Of a stretch of 64,000 nucleotides of DNA, positions 49,295-56,990 are shown piece by piece. The stretch spans positions 50,739 to 114,738 of the IMG/VR virus record IMGVR_UViG_3300022885_000003; one strand, written 5' to 3'. The DNA comes from a virus. The stretch's first letter is position 1; each line of letters opens with the position of its first letter. The notes beneath the pieces were generated by a model, which searched no databases, was not told where the DNA came from, and worked only from the letters and a program-made list of their open reading frames with translations. The position numbers were made by a program, and so were the translations under genes.

Positions 49295-50167
49295 ATGAAC
49301 GAACATTATCAAACCCTTGGTGTCAGTAATACTGCTACTCAAGATGAAATCAAAGCTGCTTATAAAGAGCTTGCTAAAAAAAATCACCCCGATAACGGTG
49401 GTGATCCAAATAAAATGCAGAATATCAACGCCGCATGGGATGCACTTAAAACACCCGAAAAGCGTCAACAGTATGATCGCGAACAAACTATGGGAAACGC
49501 TGGCTTTCATCCGTTCAGTGGTGGCACAAGTGAGAACGCTGATATCAATTCAATATTTGAAGAAATTCGCCGAGCAAGAGGCGGACAACCATTCACAAGC
49601 ACACACTTTGGTCATGGTTTCCAGCAGGTTCGACGTAACCCAAACACAGATGTTCAATACGGCATTGACTTAAAACAAGCATATAACGGCTATTCAATAA
49701 CTGTAAAAGTTAGATTACAGACCGGGAAAGAGAAAGAATTCAAACTCGACCTACCAGCAGGTATTGAGCATGGTTCTAGACTATTGTTTAGTGGGCAAGG
49801 CACCCAGCCCAATCCCAATATACCCGCTGGTGACGTTATTTTTCATATTATGGTGCAAAATGACCAACCTGAAGGGTTTCATCGCCAAGGAGCAGATCTT
49901 TACGGAAAGGTTGTGGTGTCATCACTTGATGCAATCACTGGTTGTACCGTTGATTTTAAGAACCTGAATGATAAGACGATTCGCGTTAATATCCCAGCGG
50001 GGTCACAGCCCGGATCATTGTTAAAATGTGCGAATTATGGGTTTCCAGTACAACCAGGTATTCGAGGAAATTTATTCATAACAGTTGAAGTAAATACACC
50101 AAAAGGTCTTTCAGCCAAGCAACTTGCCCTAGTTGAAGAATTAAAAAATAAATTGAAATCAACTTGA
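49295..50167 (+). CDS. DnaJ/CbpA-like co-chaperone, 290 aa
   Basis: Residues 1-65 are a J domain (HYQTLGVSNTATQDEIKAAY... KNHPDNGG) with the essential HPD. A short G/F-type linker follows. Residues ~120-285 form the two-lobed DnaJ C-terminal substrate-binding region (YGIDLKQAYNGYSITVKVRL, VNIPAGSQPGSLLKCANYGF). There is no cysteine-rich zinc domain, so it is the type II/CbpA kind. It should recruit host DnaK. No Shine-Dalgarno is visible; a -10-like box 6 nt upstream suggests a leaderless message. It begins a proteostasis segment. Confidence 0.94.
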   Translation: MNEHYQTLGVSNTATQDEIKAAYKELAKKNHPDNGGDPNKMQNINAAWDALKTPEKRQQYDREQTMGNAGFHPFSGGTSENADINSIFEEIRRARGGQPFTSTHFGHGFQQVRRNPNTDVQYGIDLKQAYNGYSITVKVRLQTGKEKEFKLDLPAGIEHGSRLLFSGQGTQPNPNIPAGDVIFHIMVQNDQPEGFHRQGADLYGKVVVSSLDAITGCTVDFKNLNDKTIRVNIPAGSQPGSLLKCANYGFPVQPGIRGNLFITVEVNTPKGLSAKQLALVEELKNKLKST

Positions 50168-50191
50168 AATTGCGTTCATCCATACATATAT

Positions 50192-50199
50192 TATAAATA
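50192..50199 (+). promoter_or_regulatory. T4 late box, exact consensus TATAAATA
   Basis: 83 nt before the secreted-protein gene at 50283, upstream of a sigma70-type promoter. Confidence 0.5.
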
Positions 50200-50221
50200 T
50201 GCGTTATGTTTCCTTTTAAGG

Positions 50222-50249
50222 TTGACAAGTGTTATACTCAGTGTATAAT
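50222..50249 (+). promoter_or_regulatory. Near-consensus sigma70 promoter
   Basis: TTGACA (50222-50227), 16-nt spacer, TATAAT (50244-50249), before the operon of secreted protein, deformylase and ClpA. Confidence 0.82.
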
Positions 50250-50282
50250 GCACTGATAATTTACTTTTAGATTGGATCGAAA

Positions 50283-50732
50283 ATGAAAATGTTACAGGCT
50301 TTTATTATCGCAGCAACACTAACAGTTTCATTTGTTGTAAACGCCGTTGCGTTTGAAAGTTCACAGCTTGGTACTGTTCAGGGGAACGCGGCGGCGCAAA
50401 ACTTGTGTCGGCATTGGGTTGTTAAAGTTGAACGCAATGCAACGATAGCACAGAGCTGGTTGGTTCGACATACGAACGGTTTGAGCGGAAACAAACTCGG
50501 CGCTGGTTATCCACAATACGCGAAGATTTTCGATTATGATACAGGAAATGGTTACCGCACGTTACTTGTAGATGTTGGTTGGGAATTGCGCGACGTTAAT
50601 TACGTAATTGCACGCAACCCAAACATTCACCCAGAAACCAAAGCCGCCCAATGCGAGGCAAATGGTAAGCAAGCAAACCTGGCGGTAATTGAATTATATG
50701 AAAAGCTGAATCCAGGAGACAAAATCCCATGA
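50283..50732 (+). CDS. Secreted (signal-peptide) protein, 149 aa
   Basis: The N-terminus MKMLQAFIIAATLTVSFVVN then AVA-FES is a clear signal peptide with cleavage likely after residue ~23. The mature part (~125 residues) has two cysteines (NLCRHW and AAQCEAN) that could form a disulfide. No known domain. It would reach the periplasm of a Gram-negative host. It may act in superinfection exclusion or envelope change; that is speculation. Its end overlaps the deformylase start by 4 nt. Confidence 0.82.
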   Translation: MKMLQAFIIAATLTVSFVVNAVAFESSQLGTVQGNAAAQNLCRHWVVKVERNATIAQSWLVRHTNGLSGNKLGAGYPQYAKIFDYDTGNGYRTLLVDVGWELRDVNYVIARNPNIHPETKAAQCEANGKQANLAVIELYEKLNPGDKIP

Positions 50733-51226
50733 AACTTGAACTACTTCCTGAGAACGACAAATTTCTAAAAACAGTTTGCCCACCGTTTGATTTCAAATCA
50801 ACTGATATAGATACTGTTGATCTCTCGAGAAGTATGCTTGAATTAATGCATGAAAACGACGGTATTGGGTTGGCTTGTCCACAAGTTGGCTTAAACCAAA
50901 GAATGTTTGTAATGGGGCTTGACGGGGTTGAACTTGTATGTTATAATCCTGAAATACTAAACGAATCGGGTAAAATTATAACGATCCAAGAAGGTTGTTT
51001 GAGTTATCCAGATTTGTTTATGAAGGTAAAAAGGATTGAATCTATCCAAATTCGATATCAAGATGTTTTAGGAAAGGTGAATGAGGATGAATTGACAGGA
51101 ATTTTTGCCAGGTGTTTCTTGCACGAATTAGATCACCTGAATGGTATTGTATTTTTAGATCGCGTTGGTCGAGTAACCACGCAAATGGCAAAACAGCGTA
51201 GACACAAACAAAGGAAGAAATCATAA
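50729..51226 (+). CDS. def: Peptide deformylase, 165 aa
   Basis: All three motifs are present: GIGLACPQVG (Q52), EGCLSYP (C90) and HELDHLNG (H132, E133, H136). The metal is held by the cysteine and two histidines. It removes the formyl group from new proteins. The catalytic domain is complete and close in length to bacterial Def. Phage forms are known from cyanophages. It overlaps both neighbours (ATGA/TAATG), so it is co-translated with the secreted protein and ClpA. Confidence 0.95.
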   Translation: MKLELLPENDKFLKTVCPPFDFKSTDIDTVDLSRSMLELMHENDGIGLACPQVGLNQRMFVMGLDGVELVCYNPEILNESGKIITIQEGCLSYPDLFMKVKRIESIQIRYQDVLGKVNEDELTGIFARCFLHELDHLNGIVFLDRVGRVTTQMAKQRRHKQRKKS

Positions 51227-53511
51227 TGACTATGCAACCACAATTTGATGTTTCGGAAGTTGAAAACACCCTTCGTAAAGCATCAGCCGATGCCAGTAAC
51301 AGGAACCAGCAATATGTTGTACTTGAGCATATTTTGCATGTTCTATTAACTGAAGAAACCGTTACGACGGTACTTGAAGATGCAAAGGTTGATGTTGTTG
51401 AATTGCAAAACAATGTCGAAACATATCTTTCATCAAACATGATCCCAGCAACAACTAGGCAGGTCCAGCCTAAAGAATCCGAAAATGTTATTATTGTTAT
51501 CCAGCAAACGGTTGCTCGTTGTCGCGCTGGTGGTCGGAATAAAGCAACATATTTTGATCTTCTCATTACTGTTTGTGAGCAGGACGGTTCCCACGCAGAA
51601 TACTTCTTCGGCCAGGCCGGCGGCGATCCAGCAACGTTGAAACAGGCTATCGTTGATACCACCGGTGAAGATGAACCGGATATGATTATGACCCCAATGG
51701 GGCCGATGCCCAATCCGAACGCCAAGAAGGCGGCGATGACGGAGAAGAAGGCGAAAGAAGTTCTTGAAAAGTTCTGCATGAATCTTAATGAACGCGCCAA
51801 GGACGCCAAAATCGATCCACTAATCGGGCGAGAAGACGAGATCCTGGACACCGTTCATATTGTTTCTCGACGCACTAAGAACAATGTTGTGCTAACCGGT
51901 GAACCCGGTGTTGGTAAGACGGCTATCGCTGAAGGGCTTGCAAAGCTTATCGTCGAGGAAAATGTTCCAGACACTGTAAAGGAAGCGGTTGTTTACAGTT
52001 TGAACATCGGCGCCCTAATTGCCGGTACCAAATATCGAGGAGAATTTGAAGAACGGATGCAGGACATTCTCGAAGCACTTGAGTTCGTTGATACCCCGAT
52101 CCTGTTTATTGACGAAATTCACATGATCATGGGCGCCGGGTCCGGTGGTAGTGGTAGCATGGACGTTGCTAATCTCTTGAAGCCAGCGTTGGCTAAGGGT
52201 TATTTGCGCTGTATCGGCTCCACTACGCTTGAAGAATTCCGAAAGCATTTTGAAAAGGACCGGGCACTGCTTCGTCGCTTTACAAAGGTCGCTGTTGAGG
52301 AGCCGTCAATTGACGACAGTATCAGGATCCTTGAAGGCCTCAAGTCCTACTATGAAGATTTCCATAAGGTAACGTATGATTCAGAAGGACTGGCTTTAGC
52401 TGTTAAATTGACAGACCGTTATATTACAAATCGTTTCCTTCCTGATAAGGCGATTGATGTTATGGACGCGGCTGGTGCCCGGCAGCGTATCCGGCCTGCC
52501 GAAGAACGTGTTGATATCATCACCTCGGAACTAATCGAAGACGAAGTTTCAAGACTTGCGAAAATTCCTCCTCAGACAGTTAAGGAAGATGAAGCGGCCA
52601 AGTTAGAACGACTCGGCGACGACCTTGAAAAGGTTGTGTTTGGTCAAGGGGATGCCCTACTTGCGTTGCAGGAAGCGGTCTATATGTCCAGGGCAGGGCT
52701 TCGAAATAAGCTCAAGACGCAAGGAGCGTTTTTGTTTACTGGACCAACTGGTGTTGGTAAGACTGAGTCAGCTAAACAGCTTGCCGCTACACTGGGTATT
52801 GAACTGGTTCGATTCGATATGTCGGAATACATGGAGAAGCATACCGTATCCAAGCTTATCGGTGCACCTCCAGGATATGTTGGCTTCGAAGATGGTGGTG
52901 CCGGGTCAGGACTATTGACCAACGAAATTGAGCAGCATCCACATTCTGTGCTATTGCTCGACGAAATTGAGAAGGCTCACCCAGACGTGATGAACGTTCT
53001 CCTACAAGTTATGGATAACGGTCGCCTTACCAATAGCGACGGTAAGACTGTTGATTTCCGGAACGTGATCTTGATTTTGACCACAAACCTTGGTGCAACT
53101 GAGCGAGATAAACCATCGATTGGCTTTACTTCAGCTGATAACGACGATGCCGATGTGAAGGTTATCGAGAAGGCATTGAGCCCAGAGTTCCGAAACCGGC
53201 TTGATGCAATCGTCCGCTTCAAGAAGCTTAGTCAGGATATCATGATCAAGGTGGTAAACAAGTTCTTGAAGGCAACCGCTGAACTCGCAGTTGAGCGAGA
53301 CGTGACGATCATAGTAACCGACGCTGGGCGTGAATGGCTTGCCGATAAGGGTTACGACCCAAAGATGGGCGCTCGGCCTCTAGAGCGAGTCATTAACAAT
53401 AACATCGTAAAGCCAATGAGTCGAGAAATGTTGTTCGGTCAGCTAGTCGGCGGCGGCACGGCAACTGTTGATCTTGCAGATGATGCACTAGTCATTACAT
53501 ATAGCAAGTAA
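51226..53511 (+). CDS. clpA: ClpA-like AAA+ unfoldase, 761 aa
   Basis: N-terminal double Clp domain (~1-140), first AAA+ module with GEPGVGKTA (K231) and [12 protein letters not shown], second with GPTGVGKTE (K512) and [10 protein letters not shown]. An IGF tripeptide at 632-634 (KPSIGFTS) sits where ClpA and ClpX carry their ClpP-docking loop (IGL/IGF). No middle ClpB/ClpC coiled-coil is seen, so it is ClpA-like. It should unfold proteins and feed host ClpP. Codon use looks richer in G and C than the neighbours, suggesting later transfer from a bacterium. Stop overlaps with the deformylase gene (TAATG). Confidence 0.93.
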   Translation: MTMQPQFDVSEVENTLRKASADASNRNQQYVVLEHILHVLLTEETVTTVLEDAKVDVVELQNNVETYLSSNMIPATTRQVQPKESENVIIVIQQTVARCRAGGRNKATYFDLLITVCEQDGSHAEYFFGQAGGDPATLKQAIVDTTGEDEPDMIMTPMGPMPNPNAKKAAMTEKKAKEVLEKFCMNLNERAKDAKIDPLIGREDEILDTVHIVSRRTKNNVVLTGEPGVGKTAIAEGLAKLIVEENVPDTVKEAVVYSLNIGALIAGTKYRGEFEERMQDILEALEFVDTPILFIDEIHMIMGAGSGGSGSMDVANLLKPALAKGYLRCIGSTTLEEFRKHFEKDRALLRRFTKVAVEEPSIDDSIRILEGLKSYYEDFHKVTYDSEGLALAVKLTDRYITNRFLPDKAIDVMDAAGARQRIRPAEERVDIITSELIEDEVSRLAKIPPQTVKEDEAAKLERLGDDLEKVVFGQGDALLALQEAVYMSRAGLRNKLKTQGAFLFTGPTGVGKTESAKQLAATLGIELVRFDMSEYMEKHTVSKLIGAPPGYVGFEDGGAGSGLLTNEIEQHPHSVLLLDEIEKAHPDVMNVLLQVMDNGRLTNSDGKTVDFRNVILILTTNLGATERDKPSIGFTSADNDDADVKVIEKALSPEFRNRLDAIVRFKKLSQDIMIKVVNKFLKATAELAVERDVTIIVTDAGREWLADKGYDPKMGARPLERVINNNIVKPMSREMLFGQLVGGGTATVDLADDALVITYSK

Positions 53512-53521
53512 GGATATTTAC

Positions 53522-53544
53522 GGGAGGGTAGTTTCTGCCCTCCC
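53522..53544 (+). terminator. Intrinsic-type terminator after clpA
   Basis: GGGAGGG (53522-53528) pairs with CCCTCCC (53538-53544), 9-nt loop, followed by ATTCCTT. Confidence 0.7.
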
Positions 53545-53592
53545 ATTCCTTATGAATATAATTTAAAATACAAAAATAATAGGAAATTATAA

Positions 53593-54369
53593 ATGGGGGC
53601 GGGTGCATCAAAGCTAGACAAACTCGTGTTGGATTGCGAAAAAAATAATATCAAATGCTCTAGAATTTTGAAATTATTTTACAAGAAATATCCGTACAAA
53701 TTAGTTATGTCAGGCGAATATCTAAAATCATCGCAACGTCCACCACCATCATATAAAAAAGAAAAGCTAGGCACTTATGCACTGCTTATGTTACACTTGG
53801 GATCTTGTTTTGGCAAGGAAAAAACCATTGATCTATTAGATAACAATGATATTAAAATATATAATAGCCAAAGCACGAATATTTTTTTTAAAAATGAAGA
53901 TGAATTTATAAAATTTGTGCAATTGTCTAAAGAATATATAAAGGAAATATCTGTTATTGAATCTACAGATTTATTAGAACTTTTAGATAATGATCACGAA
54001 GTAATTTTTAAGAAACAATATTACTTTAAGAAATTTCCATTTCGTGTTCAGATGTCAAGTTATACAGTAGATGCTTCTCTAGAACAGATGGGTTTAATAA
54101 TACAGGAGACAGGAAACCGTTTCACGGTGGGGTTGAGGTATCGATATGATGCAGTATTCGAAAGGCATAAAAAGAATGCTCGGCAAGAATATTTCGAGGA
54201 TTGGGCTAAAGATAATTTACAGAACCCATTTCAACGTTGTAGAGTACGTGGTAAACAGGAGGTGCCGACGATATTTTTCTTAGAATGCCAGGACGTTATT
54301 TTGTTTAAGATGCAATTTACAGATTATATAACCAACATCGATAGAATCACATTACTTGATCAGGGATAA
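53593..54369 (+). CDS. Two-fold repeat protein of the tagged family, 258 aa
   Basis: Two homologous halves (~30-120 and ~135-240). Each has KYPYKLVMSGEY or KFPFRVQMSSYT as first strand, a helix, and a module: STNIFFKNEDEFIKFVQLSK in the first half, and PTIFFLECQDVILFKMQFTD in the second, here followed by ~15 extra residues. As in the three-fold gene, the FK(L/M) end is kept only in the last copy. AGGAAA Shine-Dalgarno. Function unknown. Confidence 0.8.
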   Translation: MGAGASKLDKLVLDCEKNNIKCSRILKLFYKKYPYKLVMSGEYLKSSQRPPPSYKKEKLGTYALLMLHLGSCFGKEKTIDLLDNNDIKIYNSQSTNIFFKNEDEFIKFVQLSKEYIKEISVIESTDLLELLDNDHEVIFKKQYYFKKFPFRVQMSSYTVDASLEQMGLIIQETGNRFTVGLRYRYDAVFERHKKNARQEYFEDWAKDNLQNPFQRCRVRGKQEVPTIFFLECQDVILFKMQFTDYITNIDRITLLDQG

Positions 54370-54375
54370 AAAATT

Positions 54376-54741
54376 ATGAATGACAATCTTGTACAGGCGT
54401 TAATTAAAGACGGAATTATTAGGGAAGACACTGAATTCGTTGCTAAATATCTAGGTACTGGTTTAGATGGTGAATGCAACCAAAAGGTTTCTGGGTTATT
54501 TGTTACTAAATCAGTGGTGAAAACAAAAGGTAAGATTGTTATCAAGGCTATTAATAAAAGCAATAATCAACTATACCGGATCATTCCTGAAAACGTTATA
54601 GAATTGGATGGTATGGACCCAATTAGATTAGCCAAGATATTCAATATTAAGCCTGATGGTACAAGGCAAAAGGTCAAACTTGATGAATTTGGTAACCCTG
54701 TTCGTCCTGGTAGGAAGCCAAAAACATATAAAAAGGAATAA
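54376..54741 (+). CDS. Conserved T4-like hypothetical protein, 121 aa
   Basis: LVQALIKDGIIREDTEFVAK, KIVIKAINKSNNQLYRIIPE, and a basic tail ending KPKTYKKE. The C-terminal MDPIRLAKIFNIKPDGTRQK followed by a proline/lysine-rich tail is like small proteins of other T4-like phages from aquatic hosts. Function unknown; may bind nucleic acid. Confidence 0.75.
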   Translation: MNDNLVQALIKDGIIREDTEFVAKYLGTGLDGECNQKVSGLFVTKSVVKTKGKIVIKAINKSNNQLYRIIPENVIELDGMDPIRLAKIFNIKPDGTRQKVKLDEFGNPVRPGRKPKTYKKE

Positions 54742-54742
54742 A

Positions 54743-55165
54743 ATGGCTAAAATAATTGAGTTTGAAGGATCTCCAGTTCACAAATTGAAACGTGAACTGG
54801 AGGAGAAAAACAAAGAAATAGAAATACTTAGGCAGCAAATACGTGTCACTACACAACGATTAGCATCTGTTATATCTGTTAACGATATGTTGAAATTGCA
54901 AATTAACGATATGCAAACCAATCTTCAGTATTTGAAATACCAAATCAAGAATACTGAAAATAATCTAATTGTATTAAAATCCAAATTACCAGATTTATCA
55001 GGATTAGAGGCGGCGCTTATGTCAATTGATTTACGTAGGAAATTCGAAAATGAGCAGGAAGTTAACCTAAATCCTACTGACACCAAGCTTAGTTTTGAAA
55101 TTGAGGGTGAGAATGATAAACCGGAAAAACCAACATTCAACCCAGAAATCCCACCAAAAGATTAA
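54743..55165 (+). CDS. Coiled-coil protein, 140 aa
   Basis: Residues ~10-85 form one long amphipathic helix (KLKRELEEKNKEIEILRQQI...), typical of a coiled coil; the C-terminal ~50 residues are acidic and proline-rich. ATG 54743 follows AAAAGGAA and is just after the previous stop. May be a scaffold or chaperone. Its last bases overlap the convergent gene. Confidence 0.75.
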   Translation: MAKIIEFEGSPVHKLKRELEEKNKEIEILRQQIRVTTQRLASVISVNDMLKLQINDMQTNLQYLKYQIKNTENNLIVLKSKLPDLSGLEAALMSIDLRRKFENEQEVNLNPTDTKLSFEIEGENDKPEKPTFNPEIPPKD

Positions 55166-55548
55166 TGGTTCATTAATACTCTAGAAATTGCACCGATTGC
55201 TTGAATTTGTTCCACGGTTTGTGGTGGTGGAACAATTTGGCTACGGTCAACTCTTACACGAACAAAAACGAAGTTTCCTTGGAAAGTGTATGCATGTATA
55301 CCAGTATCGGAATCATAATCAAGAAATGGATCACAAACTGTTAAGGACACTGGGAACCAATCCTCGTCAGTTGGTTCGTTGGCTAATGTAGCTTCTAACC
55401 AAAATCGCCCAGTAAAATCAATAGTTTGGATTGAAACAGTATGAAGACCGTCCTTTTCGCCGAACCATCCATCCCCACGTACAGGATCACCAGTAACGTC
55501 AACCAACCCGCCGGTATTTCCCATTAAAACTAATGATGTTTGAGACAT
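55162..55548 (-). CDS. Probable virion protein, 128 aa
   Basis: Beta-rich (SLVLMGNTGGLVDVTGDPVR, HTVSIQTIDFTGRFWLEATL, IHAYTFQGNFVFVRVRVDRS), with a short C-terminal helix. The layout fits a small head or tail decoration protein, but the family is not recognised. It overlaps the convergent gene by 4 nt. Shares the minus-strand late transcript with the gene at 55558. Confidence 0.72.
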   Translation of the reverse strand: MSQTSLVLMGNTGGLVDVTGDPVRGDGWFGEKDGLHTVSIQTIDFTGRFWLEATLANEPTDEDWFPVSLTVCDPFLDYDSDTGIHAYTFQGNFVFVRVRVDRSQIVPPPQTVEQIQAIGAISRVLMNH

Positions 55549-55557
55549 ATTGTATCC

Positions 55558-55869
55558 TTAAATATCTTCTAGTTCTTTAGCAATTGCCGCTGCTTCTTCG
55601 TCAATTTGTTTGGCAATTTCACGAGCATGTTGAATATACTCGAATGTTTCAGCAATGGCTTCCTTGCTTACCATTCTATTTACAACAGAAAAAGAATTAG
55701 CAGATTTATCAGCTTTCTCTAAATATTCTTCAGCTTGTCTTAGACGAGCAATTTGTTCTTCGCTTAGAAAGCGAGATGCTTTTTTAGCGCGATTTAATAC
55801 ACCATAAACTTCTTTCATTAGATATGCTCGGCGATCTACGGCCTTCATTTTACGCAAAGATTTATACAT
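55558..55869 (-). CDS. Helical hypothetical protein, 103 aa
   Basis: Nearly all helix (MKAVDRRAYLMKEVYGVLNR, EEQIARLRQAEEYLEKADKS, IAETFEYIQHAREIAKQIDE). ATG 55869 follows GGAGAAC. A late-type GCTAAATA lies 44 nt upstream. Perhaps a virion or scaffolding protein, by association. Confidence 0.72.
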   Translation of the reverse strand: MYKSLRKMKAVDRRAYLMKEVYGVLNRAKKASRFLSEEQIARLRQAEEYLEKADKSANSFSVVNRMVSKEAIAETFEYIQHAREIAKQIDEEAAAIAKELEDI

Positions 55870-55913
55870 TACAAATGTTCTCCAAATATTAAATATTGTT
55901 AAAACGTTAATAA

Positions 55914-55921
55914 TATTTAGC
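55914..55921 (-). promoter_or_regulatory. Late-type promoter variant GCTAAATA
   Basis: Minus strand, 44 nt before the gene at 55869. Confidence 0.42.
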
Positions 55922-55941
55922 ACATATGGATTCTTTTATAA

Positions 55942-56760
55942 TTACTTAAATTTGTAAAATGCCTGTTTGCGTAGATCGTCTTTTAGTTTTTGTAATGGGA
56001 ATGCGGGGCCTGGATCAATCTTTCTACCTGGTGCGATATCTTCGTGACCCAAAATATCTACACAACTGTATTCTTCAGCAAGTAGAAGAGCTATGGAACA
56101 AGCCGTACCAATTTGAACGTCGGTGAATTTTTCCCAACCAGTACCATCTTCATGAATAAATACATTCGCATCTTGTACAAGTTTACCATATGGATTAACC
56201 CATCTTCCCTTATCATTCTTTGTTAGCTTCCCAGCATTGGCCATCTCAATACCGATTGAATATCGGTTTAGTGAATTATAGGTCTTACCAGTATTTTTAG
56301 CTTCCCAACTACTTTTTCCGGCGTGCCAAAGTACAGATCGTAATCCATCGATATGTTGGTTTACTTCACCATTTCTCCCAATAGTTAGATGCCATGATAC
56401 CTTAGAATTGGGGTCCCCTGCCCAAGTAGTTGATGATTTATAAGTGCCGTGACTTCCCGTGTAATGCATAATCACAAAGTCGCAAATATTCCGTGACACG
56501 TTTTTATGAGGGGAATCGAAGGTTGTAACCTTGCGTCCATTCTTACAAAGAAAATCATCCCTAATCATAAACACTGGTTTGGCTACTTCAATAGTCTCTT
56601 CAGTTCGAACAGGTGCCTCTTGAATTTTTTCTACAAGCTGTTTATCTTGTTCAATTACTACTTTATTCTGATCGTTCGATGTCGACGATGCAGCCTGCTC
56701 CGTCGCTTGTGTTGGTGAGGAGCTCTTGAACAAGCTCAATAATATTTCCAGCCATTTCAT
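55942..56760 (-). CDS. N-acetylmuramoyl-L-alanine amidase (endolysin type)
   Basis: 272 residues. An N-terminal ~80-residue leader with a hydrophobic start (MKWLEILLSLFKSSSPTQAT) is followed by an amidase-2 domain (~80-265). Zinc-type residues are in CDFVIMHYTGSHG, WHAGKSSW and DILGHEDIAPGRKIDPG. It cuts the bond between sugar and peptide in peptidoglycan for lysis or virion-linked entry. The start overlaps the gene upstream by 98 nt; AGAGGT supports ATG 56760. An internal ATG at 56568 would give the domain alone. Confidence 0.9.
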   Translation of the reverse strand: MKWLEILLSLFKSSSPTQATEQAASSTSNDQNKVVIEQDKQLVEKIQEAPVRTEETIEVAKPVFMIRDDFLCKNGRKVTTFDSPHKNVSRNICDFVIMHYTGSHGTYKSSTTWAGDPNSKVSWHLTIGRNGEVNQHIDGLRSVLWHAGKSSWEAKNTGKTYNSLNRYSIGIEMANAGKLTKNDKGRWVNPYGKLVQDANVFIHEDGTGWEKFTDVQIGTACSIALLLAEEYSCVDILGHEDIAPGRKIDPGPAFPLQKLKDDLRKQAFYKFK

Positions 56761-56848
56761 CTGATAGTACCTCTAGTTCATCGTTAGCAGAAGACGCAAC
56801 CGCCTTGCTTACTTTTAATATGATAAATTGCTCTGCGAGTTTCGCCAT
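56663..56848 (-). CDS. Small conserved phage protein, 61 aa
   Basis: AKLAEQFIILKVSKAVASSA, then acidic DELEVLSDEMAGNIIELVQE. Similar small genes precede lysis genes in other T4-like phages. AGGAGAAAC Shine-Dalgarno. Its last 98 nt overlap the amidase gene in another frame. Function unknown. Confidence 0.68.
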   Translation of the reverse strand: MAKLAEQFIILKVSKAVASSANDELEVLSDEMAGNIIELVQELLTNTSDGAGCIVDIERSE

Positions 56849-56903
56849 TTGTCTGTTTCTCCTATAACCGCAAAGTTATATATTTTTAATTAAATACTAT
56901 GTT

Positions 56904-56911
56904 TATTTAGC
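56904..56911 (-). promoter_or_regulatory. Late-type promoter variant GCTAAATA
   Basis: Minus strand, 55 nt before the gene at 56848. Confidence 0.42.
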
Positions 56912-56953
56912 AATGAGTTATTTTTGATATTTGCAAAAGACCACATGAAAAAA

Positions 56954-56961
56954 ACTAAATA
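56954..56961 (+). promoter_or_regulatory. Late-type promoter variant ACTAAATA
   Basis: 29 nt before the fibre gene at 56991, divergent from the minus-strand box nearby. Confidence 0.42.
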
Positions 56962-56990
56962 AAGTATAATACCACGTTTAGGAGTAAGAT

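Noticed and set aside
13440-53544. Origin of replication or attachment site
   Set aside because: No iteron clusters, dnaA-like boxes, integrase gene or direct repeats flanking a region were found.
2506-54369. The FKLTW end as an ssrA-like or N-end-type degradation tag for the phage ClpA
   Set aside because: ssrA-type tags end in small residues (LAA) and are unstructured. This end is part of a helix in an apparent domain, so the idea has no sequence support beyond the presence of ClpA.
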